Part shown: positions 6,561 through 13,341 of the stretch, piece by piece | Numbering within the stretch: the first letter of the stretch is position 1 | How the letters are laid out: the number at the start of each line of letters is the position of its first letter | The notes under the pieces: generated by a model | Told to the model about the DNA's origin: nothing | What the model saw: the letters and a program-made list of their open reading frames with translations, nothing else | Database searches by the model: none | NCBI GenBank assembly: GCA_946405485.1 | Contig: CAMJHJ010000042.1 | Span: 1-13,341 of the forward strand | Direction: 5' to 3' | Source: an uncultured Bacteroidales bacterium | Lineage (GTDB): Bacteria > Bacteroidota > Bacteroidia > Bacteroidales > UBA932 | Length of the DNA: 13,341 bases | Made by a program: the position numbers and the translations under genes

Positions 6561-7973
6561 CTATGATTTCAATTCCAGAGCGCAGACGTTTTCGATATGC
6601 ATCGTGTGCGGGAACATATCGACGGGCTGCGCTTGGGTTATTCTGTATTTTTCGGAAAGGATGGCCTGGTCCCGTGCCTGGGAGGCCGGGTTGCAACTGA
6701 CATATACGATGCGTTGCGGGGCTGCGCGCAGGATCACGCGCGCGACATCCGGATGGATGCCGGCCCGCGGCGGGTCGAGGATGATGACGTCCGGGCGACC
6801 GTGGGCGGCGATGAAGCCGTCGGTGAGGATGTCTTTCATGTCTCCGGCGAACCATTCGCAGTTGGCGATGCCGTTGGCTTCGGCATTGATCCGGGCGTCG
6901 GCGATGGCCTCCGGGACATACTCGATGCCGATGACCTTGGCCGCGCGGCGCGCAACGAATTGGGCGATAGTGCCGGTGCCGGTATAGAGGTCGTAGACCG
7001 TTTCCGTTCCGGTCAGGCCGGCGAACTCCCGGGCGACCTCGTACAGGCGTTGGGCCTGGAGGGTGTTGGTCTGGTAGAAGGACTTGGGCCCGATCTTGAA
7101 ACGCAGGCCTTCCATCTCTTCATAGATGGCGTCTTCGCCCTTGTAGAGGACGCAGGTCTGGTCCGATATGCTGTCGTTCAACTTCCTGTTAATCACGTAA
7201 TAAAGTGATTTTATCTGCGGGAACGCTTCAGCGATGGCGTCCAGCATGGCGGTCCGCTGGGAAGGGTCGTTGTCATGGGCGAAACAGACGATGAGCATCA
7301 CGGTCCCGGCCTCCGTCGTGCGGATGATGATATTGCGTACGTAGCCGCGGTTCTCGCGCAGGTTGTAGAACTCCAGCCCGTGCTCCACGGCGTAGCGCTT
7401 GACGAAGAGGCGGATGGCATTGGAGGGTTCGGCCTGCAGGTAGCAGCGTTCGATGTCGAGGACTTTGTCGAAGAATTTGCCCACATGGAATCCCAGGCCC
7501 AGGCGCTCTTCGGGCGTCAGGGCGTCCGGGTCTTCGCCGTCCAGGATCCACCGGCGGTCGGAGAAGGTGAATTCCAGCTTGTTGCGGTACAGCTGTGTGC
7601 GCTCGGAGCCGATGGTCGGCCGGATCTCGGGGACCTCCAGATGGCCGATGCGGACCAATTGGTCGTACACCTGCTGCCGCTTGGCTTCCAACTGCATCTC
7701 ATAGGGAAGGGGCTGCCACTTGCAGCCTCCGCAGACACCGAAATGCGTGCAGAACGGGGCGATTCGCTGCGGGGAAGGCTGTACGATGCGCAGGATGCGG
7801 CCTTCCATGTGCTTCTTCTTTTTCTTCGTTACGCGGATATCGACGACATCGCCGGGGACGGCGAATTCCACGAAGACGACTTCGCCTTCGTAGTGGGTGA
7901 GCGCCCGTCCTTCGGCTGCGACCGCCTCGATGGTGAGGCCGTTCAGGGTGAGATCTATCTTCTTGCGGCTCAT
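6561..7973 (-). CDS. rlmD: 23S rRNA (uracil-5-)-methyltransferase, RlmD/RumA type
   Basis: This SAM-dependent enzyme forms 5-methyluridine in RNA, in 23S rRNA for RlmD. Its 470 aa show a TRAM RNA-binding domain (about 5-65) with a run of lysines (50-54). Four cysteines are placed to hold an iron-sulfur cluster: Cys75, Cys81 and Cys84 in FCTHFGVCGGC, plus Cys177. The QTN motif is at 301-303, the SAM site YDLYTGTGTI at 327-336, DPPRAG at 400-405, the catalytic Cys427 in SCN, and Glu461 in the C-terminal HIEN motif. The ATG overlaps the upstream amylase stop by 4 bp (ATGA), a sign of translational coupling. Bacteroidetes often carry more than one RumA-type paralogue, and the targets of this copy (m5U1939, m5U747 or another site) cannot be set from sequence alone, so the symbol is tentative. 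Confidence 0.9.
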   Translation of the reverse strand: MSRKKIDLTLNGLTIEAVAAEGRALTHYEGEVVFVEFAVPGDVVDIRVTKKKKKHMEGRILRIVQPSPQRIAPFCTHFGVCGGCKWQPLPYEMQLEAKRQQVYDQLVRIGHLEVPEIRPTIGSERTQLYRNKLEFTFSDRRWILDGEDPDALTPEERLGLGFHVGKFFDKVLDIERCYLQAEPSNAIRLFVKRYAVEHGLEFYNLRENRGYVRNIIIRTTEAGTVMLIVCFAHDNDPSQRTAMLDAIAEAFPQIKSLYYVINRKLNDSISDQTCVLYKGEDAIYEEMEGLRFKIGPKSFYQTNTLQAQRLYEVAREFAGLTGTETVYDLYTGTGTIAQFVARRAAKVIGIEYVPEAIADARINAEANGIANCEWFAGDMKDILTDGFIAAHGRPDVIILDPPRAGIHPDVARVILRAAPQRIVYVSCNPASQARDQAILSEKYRITQAQPVDMFPHTMHIENVCALELKS

Positions 7974-9445
7974 CGGTATTCGTTGATGCTGGCGTCCGAC
8001 GGACCGGCTTCCACGGTCATCTGGCCGGGGCGGATGCCGAGGCTTGCGGCGTGCTCCGGAATCCGGAGCGTGACGCGCGCGGGTGTCGGACTGAAATTAC
8101 AAAATACAAGCAGGGTCCTGCCTCCGTGGCTGCGGAGGAAGGCGAAGTGCCGGTCGGGGTCAAAACCCCCGGCCGGTCCGTTGCAGTAACCCAGGTCGAA
8201 ACTGGCTCCTTCGGAGAAAACGGGGTCGCCTGCGAGTCGGAGAAGCTCGGTGAAACGCTTCTGCAGGGCGGTCTCTTCCGGTTCCAAGCCCTGTCCGCCA
8301 TGGGCAAAGGTCCACAGGCGTTGGAGCGAGGGGATGCGGGCGAAGTCGAAAATGGTCGTCCGTCCGTTGTCGGACTCGGCGGCTTTTTCCCCGATTTCTT
8401 CGCCGAAATACAGCAGGAATGCGGCTTTGTTGAACAGCAGGGAGGTGGCCAGGGGAGCGAAAGTCCTTGCTCCGTCTCCGCCGAAGAAGGGGGAGGCGAA
8501 ACGCTGCTCGTCATGATTCTCCAGGAAATTGAGCATCCGGGGCTGCAGGTCGCCGAGCGACTGCCAGGCATGCGTGATGCTGCGGGCCGAGCCTTGGACG
8601 CCGGGATGGCCGGCGTTGTACTCCACGATCTCACGCAAGCGGTCGTAGAGCCCCGATTTGTCGTACAGCCAGTCAAAACCCGCATCGGTCCAAAGACTGT
8701 AGTTTTCCTTCTGGTAAACCTCGGCAATGAACTTTATATCAGGGAATTGTGCTTTAATTTCCTTAATGACCCATATGAAAAATTCCCGAGGCACCAGCTC
8801 CACCATGTCGCAGCGGAAGGCGTCAATGCCTTTGTCCGCCCAGAAGAGCAAGATGTCCCGCATCTTGTCCCAGGTGCCGGTGTGGAAGTCGCAGTAGTTG
8901 AGCCGTACGGTGTCGTACCAGTCATTGCGGCCGGGAGCGGGAGAGAAGCAGTTGCCGGTCGCCTTGGCCGGGTACTCGTTGAAGTAACGTCCATCCGGAA
9001 GGTGTAGGGGACTGCCGGGGTAGTAATAGAAATCGTTGTCTGCTTTCCAATGGACCGTCGAATCGTCTCCGTCGCCCAGATAGGGAATGTTGGTCCTGGC
9101 CCTTTGCCGGCCGTAGTCGCGGCCTACATGGTTGGGCACGAAGTCGAGGACGACCTTCAGGCCGGCCTCATGCGTCCGCTTTATGAGAGACTCGAAGTCG
9201 GACATCCTTTCACTTTCTATTTCAGATAGATAAGGATTGACATCGAAGTAGTCTGAGATGGCATAGGGGGAGCCGGGATGGCCTTTGACAAAGGCTTGTC
9301 CTGAGGAATGGCGGATGATGCCGGTATACCAGAGATGAGTGACGCCCAGGGACTTGAAATACTCCAGGGATGGGATGTCGATCGATGACATCCGGCCTTC
9401 GCCCCAGAGGCGCGGCAGGATCTGGTAGATTATCGGCTTTCCCAT
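7970..9445 (-). CDS. Cytoplasmic GH13 alpha-amylase family glycosidase
   Basis: This 491-aa glycoside hydrolase of family 13 should act on alpha-1,4-glucans or maltodextrins. The four conserved regions are present: DFVPNH (101-106), GIDAFRCD (206-213) with nucleophile Asp213 and Arg211, FIAEV (239-243) with acid/base Glu242, and FLENHD (307-312) with the transition-state Asp312. A C-terminal beta domain with TLLVFCNFSPTPARV follows the barrel. There is no signal peptide or lipobox and no CBM or surface domain, so it is probably cytoplasmic, unlike SusG-type surface amylases. No susCD pair is nearby. The start overlaps the end of the TrmH-family gene by 16 bp and the stop overlaps the rlmD start by 4 bp. 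The exact specificity (alpha-amylase, cyclomaltodextrinase, trehalose- or sucrose-acting enzyme) cannot be fixed. Confidence 0.92.
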   Translation of the reverse strand: MGKPIIYQILPRLWGEGRMSSIDIPSLEYFKSLGVTHLWYTGIIRHSSGQAFVKGHPGSPYAISDYFDVNPYLSEIESERMSDFESLIKRTHEAGLKVVLDFVPNHVGRDYGRQRARTNIPYLGDGDDSTVHWKADNDFYYYPGSPLHLPDGRYFNEYPAKATGNCFSPAPGRNDWYDTVRLNYCDFHTGTWDKMRDILLFWADKGIDAFRCDMVELVPREFFIWVIKEIKAQFPDIKFIAEVYQKENYSLWTDAGFDWLYDKSGLYDRLREIVEYNAGHPGVQGSARSITHAWQSLGDLQPRMLNFLENHDEQRFASPFFGGDGARTFAPLATSLLFNKAAFLLYFGEEIGEKAAESDNGRTTIFDFARIPSLQRLWTFAHGGQGLEPEETALQKRFTELLRLAGDPVFSEGASFDLGYCNGPAGGFDPDRHFAFLRSHGGRTLLVFCNFSPTPARVTLRIPEHAASLGIRPGQMTVEAGPSDASINEYR

Positions 9446-10161
9446 AGTCTTCGTCTGAACTCGGCGACCGTAACCGCGGTCGCGACGGCGGCGTTGAGCG
9501 ACTCGGAAGTCGGCCCGTCGCCAGGGTAAGGCGGGATGTAGAGCCGGTCGGACACCAGGGCCTCGACGGCGGGTGAAATCCCGTTGGATTCGTTGCCGAT
9601 CACGATGACGGACGGGGCGTTCTCGCCGGTCTCCAGGGGCCGTTCGTACAGGTTGAGTCCGTCCAGGAAGGTTCCGTATACTTTGCCTCCGGCCTTGAGC
9701 ACCTCGCCCATCCAGTCCGTCAGGCCGGTATAATGGACATCGACGCGGAAAATGGCTCCCATCGTCGCCTGGACCACTTTGGGGTTGTAGAGCTCGACCG
9801 TGTCCGGAGAAGCGACGACCGTGCGGATGCCGAACCAGTCCGCGATGCGGAGGATGGTGCCGAGGTTGCCGGGGTCACGGATGGCGTCCAGCGCCAGGTA
9901 GAGCCCTTTCCCGACAGGGGGCCGGGAGGGGGATTTCCGGCGGAGTACAGCCAGGACGGGGGAAGGCGAAGAAAGGGTGGAAATCCGCTTCATCGCAGTC
10001 TCTCCGATGTCGTCGCGCCGCCACACGTTCACTACCTCGAATCCGGACTGCAGCGCCTCCGAGACCATCTTTTCACCTTCCACGACAAACAGGCCGGTCT
10101 CGTCCCGGTGCTTCTTGGAAGCCAGGGCCTTCACCTCCTTTATCTCGCGTGCGGAAATCAT
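9430..10161 (-). CDS. TrmH-family (SpoU) RNA 2'-O-methyltransferase
   Basis: This 243-aa SPOUT-class enzyme transfers methyl from SAM to a ribose 2'-OH in tRNA or rRNA. An N-terminal substrate-binding region (about 1-75, with KKHRDETGLFVVEGEK) is typical of the RlmB/TsnR branch. The knot motifs follow: motif 1 DAIRDPGNLGTILR (92-105) with Asn99 and Arg105, motif 2 IVIGNESNG (186-194) with Glu191, and motif 3 SESLNAAVA (219-227). I use the ATG at 10161; an in-frame TTG nine bases upstream (10170) overlaps the putative promoter box and is less likely. It is the first gene of the six-gene minus-strand operon and diverges from tamL. The target nucleotide is unknown. Confidence 0.92.
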   Translation of the reverse strand: MISAREIKEVKALASKKHRDETGLFVVEGEKMVSEALQSGFEVVNVWRRDDIGETAMKRISTLSSPSPVLAVLRRKSPSRPPVGKGLYLALDAIRDPGNLGTILRIADWFGIRTVVASPDTVELYNPKVVQATMGAIFRVDVHYTGLTDWMGEVLKAGGKVYGTFLDGLNLYERPLETGENAPSVIVIGNESNGISPAVEALVSDRLYIPPYPGDGPTSESLNAAVATAVTVAEFRRRLWESR

Positions 10162-10167
10162 ATCGTG

Positions 10168-10175
10168 CAAATATA
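10168..10175 (-). promoter_or_regulatory. Putative -7 promoter element of the minus-strand operon
   Basis: Read on the minus strand this is TATATTTG, an exact match to TAnnTTTG. It ends only 6 bp before the chosen ATG at 10161, so the transcript would start at or very near the initiation codon and be leaderless or nearly so. No clear -33 TTTG was found. Confidence 0.45.
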
Positions 10176-10195
10176 CGAAATGTTCAGAAAATGAT

Positions 10196-10203
10196 TAAAT
10201 TTG
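10196..10203 (+). promoter_or_regulatory. Putative -7 promoter element of tamL
   Basis: TAAATTTG matches TAnnTTTG exactly and ends 17 bp before the GTG at 10221, implying a leader of roughly 10-13 nt. The opposite-facing box for the RNA methyltransferase operon is 20 bp away in the same 59-bp gap. No clear -33 element is visible. Confidence 0.5.
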
Positions 10204-10220
10204 TATGGATATAGTTCACC

Positions 10221-12326
10221 GTGAAATCGCGTCTTTCCATACTGTCCGGGGCGTTGTTTTTCGCCCTCCTCGCCTTCTCTTCCTGCGGAGCGGGTACGAA
10301 ACTCGCTGAGGGTCAGTATGCGCTCGTGAATAACAAGATCGAGATCGTGGGGCAGACGCGTGATCTGAAGAAGTCAGATATTTCCCATTACATCAAGCAG
10401 CAGCCCCCGTCGTTCCTGAGCTACGGCCAGAAAACCGTGTTCGAAGAGCGTCTGGTCGGCGTGTCGGAGGATAAGATCCGGGAGCATCTGCGCTATCTGG
10501 GCTACTATGACGCGCAGGTGGACAGCGAGGTGGAGTTGAAGAACAAGAAAGCTTCGGTGCGTTACCATATCGTGCCCGGGGACCGGATCAAGATCCGCTG
10601 GCTGACCTTCGACGTGCCGGAGAGGGGGACTTTCGCGGAGGACTTCTATGCGGACACGGTCAATGTGTCCGTGGGGCCCGGTGACTGGCTTTCCGAGCAG
10701 TCTCTAGAGGCGGAAAGTGAACGCTCTTCGGCCGTGATGAGGAACAAGGGCTATTACGGTTTCACGAAGAACTACTATTACTTCGAGGCGGATACCCTTT
10801 CCGGGCGTGACTCCGTGACGCTGCTGATGCAGGTCCGGGAATACACCCGTAACGAGAGTCCCGAAAGCGCCCGCCCTTTGCACAAAAGCTGGATCGGCGA
10901 CGTCACGATCGACCGGCCGGCCCGTCTCCCGTTCCGGGAAAAGGTGCTCACGGATATCAATACCATCCGTCCGGGCGGCCTGTATAAGGAGAAGGATGTC
11001 AACCTGACTTACAACCGCTTCCGCAGCGTGCAGCTGTTCAGCGGGGTCGGCATCGAGCTGAAGCCTTCTTCCGAGGATACGGTGGATTGCACGATCACCC
11101 TGACCCCTTCGCGGCTACAGGGTTTCAAGGTCAATTTCGAGACCTCTACCAACTCTTCCGGCCTGATCGGTATCTCTCCGCAGTTGAACTACTATCACAA
11201 GAACATCTTCCACGGGGGAGAGATGTTGAACCTCGGTTTCCTGGGCAATTTCCAGTTCAAGCTGAGGGACAAGGTCCGTTCCAATGAATTCGGTGTCTCC
11301 GCGGGTGTGACTTTCCCTCAGTTCTTGGGACTGCCGAACCGCATCATGGATTCTGCGGACCTTCCCCGCACGGAGATCAAGACTTCGTTCAACTACCAGG
11401 ACCGGCCGGAGTATACCCGTAATATCGTCTCCGCTTCCTTCGGCTATTCCGGACGTTTCTTCGGTCACTTCTTCTACCAGCTGTTCCCGCTGCAGTTCAA
11501 CTCCGTCCGTCTCTACAACCTGGATCCGGATTTCTACAAGACCCTCGAGTCCAATCCTTTCATGCGCTATACCTACCAGAACCACCTGGATGCCGGCGCA
11601 GGCGGGATGTTGTACTATACCTCCGGCGGTGACCTGACGGATCTGGAACCGGCCTGGTACGCCCGGGCGGCAGCGGACCTTTCCGGTAACGTCATCAGCC
11701 TTTTCCGTTCGATGCTGCCCAAGAGTGAATTGGGTCAGGGGCAGCTTTTCGGCGTGCCTTACACGCAATATGTCAAGGGAGAATTCACCCTGGGGCGCGC
11801 CTGGCGCTTCGGTTTGGAGGACGGGCAGGCGCTCGCCGCCCGGCTGACCGGTGGGATCGGTTATGCATATGGCAATTCGACGGCGCTGCCTTTCGAAAAG
11901 CAGTTCTATTGCGGCGGAGCCAACAGCATGCGCGGCTGGCAGACCCGCACCCTGGGTCCGGGCCGTTCGGGGATCAATACGGCTTTCAGTATCCCGAGCC
12001 AGACCGGCGACGTCAAGCTGGAGGCTAACCTGGAATACCGATTTACCCTGGCCGGGAAGCTGGAAGGTGCCTTGTTCTATGACCTGGGCAATGTCTGGAC
12101 CATCAACAACGAAACGGCGCCGGAAGGCAACTTCGACAAGGATTTTTACAAGAGCCTGGCGATGGACTGGGGCGTGGGCCTGCGTTTCAAACTCAGTTTC
12201 CTGGTAGCGCGCCTGGACATGGGCCTGAAACTGTATGAACCTTCCGCTGACTTGTGGCGGGGACCTTCGCTCTGGTTCCGGAACGACGGTTTCGCCGTCC
12301 ATTTCGGTGTGGGCTATCCTTTCTGA
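10221..12326 (+). CDS. TamL-type BamA/TamA-family outer-membrane lipoprotein
   Basis: This 701-aa Omp85-superfamily protein is predicted to insert or assemble outer-membrane proteins. The GTG at 10221 is the only sensible start, since an in-frame TAG lies at 10212 and the next residues form a lipoprotein signal (MKSRLSILSGALFFALLAFSSC) with the acylated cysteine at 22. Residues about 30-300 are soluble and POTRA-like, including LRYLGYYDAQVDSEV. From about 320 to the end, alternating aromatic strands form the barrel. They include GGANSMRGW (565-573), equivalent to the Omp85 lid-lock RGF/Y motif with Trp in the third position, and end with FGVGYPF, a terminal Phe typical of outer-membrane barrels. 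A lipid anchor on a TamA-like protein is the hallmark of Bacteroidetes TamL. The tamB partner, often adjacent in this phylum, is not here. The SGNH gene starts 17 bp downstream and is probably co-transcribed. Confidence 0.9.
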   Translation: MKSRLSILSGALFFALLAFSSCGAGTKLAEGQYALVNNKIEIVGQTRDLKKSDISHYIKQQPPSFLSYGQKTVFEERLVGVSEDKIREHLRYLGYYDAQVDSEVELKNKKASVRYHIVPGDRIKIRWLTFDVPERGTFAEDFYADTVNVSVGPGDWLSEQSLEAESERSSAVMRNKGYYGFTKNYYYFEADTLSGRDSVTLLMQVREYTRNESPESARPLHKSWIGDVTIDRPARLPFREKVLTDINTIRPGGLYKEKDVNLTYNRFRSVQLFSGVGIELKPSSEDTVDCTITLTPSRLQGFKVNFETSTNSSGLIGISPQLNYYHKNIFHGGEMLNLGFLGNFQFKLRDKVRSNEFGVSAGVTFPQFLGLPNRIMDSADLPRTEIKTSFNYQDRPEYTRNIVSASFGYSGRFFGHFFYQLFPLQFNSVRLYNLDPDFYKTLESNPFMRYTYQNHLDAGAGGMLYYTSGGDLTDLEPAWYARAAADLSGNVISLFRSMLPKSELGQGQLFGVPYTQYVKGEFTLGRAWRFGLEDGQALAARLTGGIGYAYGNSTALPFEKQFYCGGANSMRGWQTRTLGPGRSGINTAFSIPSQTGDVKLEANLEYRFTLAGKLEGALFYDLGNVWTINNETAPEGNFDKDFYKSLAMDWGVGLRFKLSFLVARLDMGLKLYEPSADLWRGPSLWFRNDGFAVHFGVGYPF

Positions 12327-12343
12327 TAATCAATATCTTAAAT

Positions 12344-13341
12344 ATGAAAAAGATTGCAACTGCACTTGCGCTTTGTTTCCTCTCTCTGGGAACTTTGTCC
12401 GCCCAGGATTATGTCTATACGGATGCGACTCAGCTGACCCTCGCGGGGAAACTGTTTTATGATACGCCCAATCCTTATCACCGGGTGGATACGGTCCGTT
12501 TCAAGGGTTTCACGGAGTCGGAAAATATCCAGATCCGCTGTGCGGCCGGGCTGTCGGTCCTGTTCCGGACGGATGCGCCTGAGATTTCGCTCCGCTGCGA
12601 CATGGGTTACCAGAACCGGGCTTCCAATACGATGGGGATCGCGCTCCGCGGTTTCGACCTGTATGTCCGCATGCCTGACGGACGCTGGCAGTTCGCCGCT
12701 TCCAAGGAAGGCAGGGATGAAGAGGCGGTCACGCTCATCTCTCACATGGACCGTTCCATGAAAGAGTGCATGTTGTATCTGCCAATGTACAGCGAGTTGT
12801 ATTCGCTGGAGATCGGTGTGCCCGAGGGAAGTGTCCTGGAGGCGCTGCCTTCACCATTCCGTCACCGGGTCGGCATCTTCGGCTCGAGTTTCACGCAGGG
12901 GATCAGCATCAGCCGCACCGGTATGAGTTATCCCGACCAGTTCACGCGCGATACGGGTATCCAGATGTTGAGTCTGGGTTGCAGCGGCAATTGCAAGTTG
13001 CAGCCTTATTTCGCAGAGGTTTTGAAGGCTGCGGACGTGGATGCCCTGGTGTTCGATGCTTTCTCTAATCCGGCTGGGGAGACGATCCGTGAGCGCTTGT
13101 TCCCTTTTATCGAGAAGATCCAGGAGACGCATCCGGATATCCCGTTGATTTTCATGCAGACGATCCATCGCTGCAGCTCGCATTTCGATTTGGAGCGCCG
13201 GGAGACGGAGCAGGCCAAGCATGATGCGGCGGAGGAGATGATGAAGGAGGCGTGCAAGAAGTATAAGAATGTGTATTTCATCCGGCCTTGCGCGAATGAT
13301 TCGTACCATGAGACTTCGGTGGATGGCACGCATCCCGACGA
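12344..13341 (+). CDS. Secreted SGNH/GDSL hydrolase with GxDLY N-terminal domain (3' truncated by window)
   Basis: The frame opens with the ATG at 12344 and runs off the end, giving 332 visible residues. A type I signal peptide occupies 1-20 (cleavage LSA/Q) with no lipobox, so the mature enzyme is periplasmic or secreted. The N-terminal beta domain contains GFDLY at 103-107, the GxDLY signature of the domain that precedes Lipase_GDSL_3-type esterases. The SGNH domain begins near 175 with block I GSSFTQG (180-186, nucleophile Ser182). Block II is LGCSGNCK, FDAFSNP stands in the block III region, and block V is DGTHPD (327-332) with Asp327 and His330. Only a short C-terminal tail is missing. 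The family acts on acyl esters such as acetylated glycans; the substrate here is unknown. It follows tamL by 17 bp, so it may be expressed with outer-membrane assembly functions. Confidence 0.88.
   Translation, partial: MKKIATALALCFLSLGTLSAQDYVYTDATQLTLAGKLFYDTPNPYHRVDTVRFKGFTESENIQIRCAAGLSVLFRTDAPEISLRCDMGYQNRASNTMGIALRGFDLYVRMPDGRWQFAASKEGRDEEAVTLISHMDRSMKECMLYLPMYSELYSLEIGVPEGSVLEALPSPFRHRVGIFGSSFTQGISISRTGMSYPDQFTRDTGIQMLSLGCSGNCKLQPYFAEVLKAADVDALVFDAFSNPAGETIRERLFPFIEKIQETHPDIPLIFMQTIHRCSSHFDLERRETEQAKHDAAEEMMKEACKKYKNVYFIRPCANDSYHETSVDGTHPD

Noticed and set aside
7275..8189. 304-codon plus-strand open frame opposite rlmD and the amylase end
   Set aside because: It crosses two convincing genes in antisense, has no family features, and reflects third-position GC bias.
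10162..10170. TTG start for the TrmH-family gene
   Set aside because: The ATG nine bases downstream is a better start codon, and the TTG is part of the putative -7 promoter element.
11115..12302. 395-codon minus-strand open frame opposite tamL
   Set aside because: Antisense shadow of the barrel domain, with no promoter, signal or domain features.

Overview
The window looks like chromosomal DNA from a GC-rich member of the Bacteroidetes, most likely Bacteroidales and possibly close to Alistipes/Rikenellaceae. The lineage is inferred from several features together. There is a TamA-like outer-membrane lipoprotein (TamL type), a secreted SGNH hydrolase with the GxDLY N-terminal domain, and a cysteate-synthase-like PLP enzyme, which fits sulfonolipid-making gut Bacteroidetes. 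Three intergenic sites match the Bacteroidetes -7 promoter element TAnnTTTG, and Shine-Dalgarno sequences are almost absent. No rRNA, tRNA, CRISPR array, insertion sequence or phage gene was seen.

Layout: (1) 1-333, the 3' end of a DUF819-type membrane protein, followed by a hairpin terminator. (2) 458-3315, a tight plus-strand operon: an unusual phosphoribosyltransferase, a CodB-type NCS1 permease (11-bp overlap) and adenine phosphoribosyltransferase. Together they look like a nucleobase uptake and salvage unit. (3) 3316-3454, a convergent intergenic region dominated by an 84-nt near-perfect inverted repeat. (4) 10161-3455, a compact six-gene minus-strand operon: TrmH-family RNA methyltransferase, cytoplasmic GH13 amylase, RlmD-type RNA m5U methyltransferase, CaCA cation exchanger, cysteate-synthase-like enzyme and an SDR. 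(5) 10162-10220, a divergent promoter region with a -7 box facing each way. (6) 10221-13341, tamL and then a secreted SGNH/GDSL hydrolase that runs off the window.

The most interesting content is the distal part of the minus-strand operon. The PLP enzyme resembles methanogen cysteate synthase much more than ordinary threonine synthase, and the SDR after it carries a basic pair at the NADP-discriminating position. In sulfonolipid (capnine) biosynthesis, cysteate is condensed with a fatty acyl group and the 3-keto product is reduced, so this pair could supply the first and third steps. The acyltransferase for the middle step is not in the window. Second in interest are the uncharacterised phosphoribosyltransferase coupled to codB, and the long inverted repeat.
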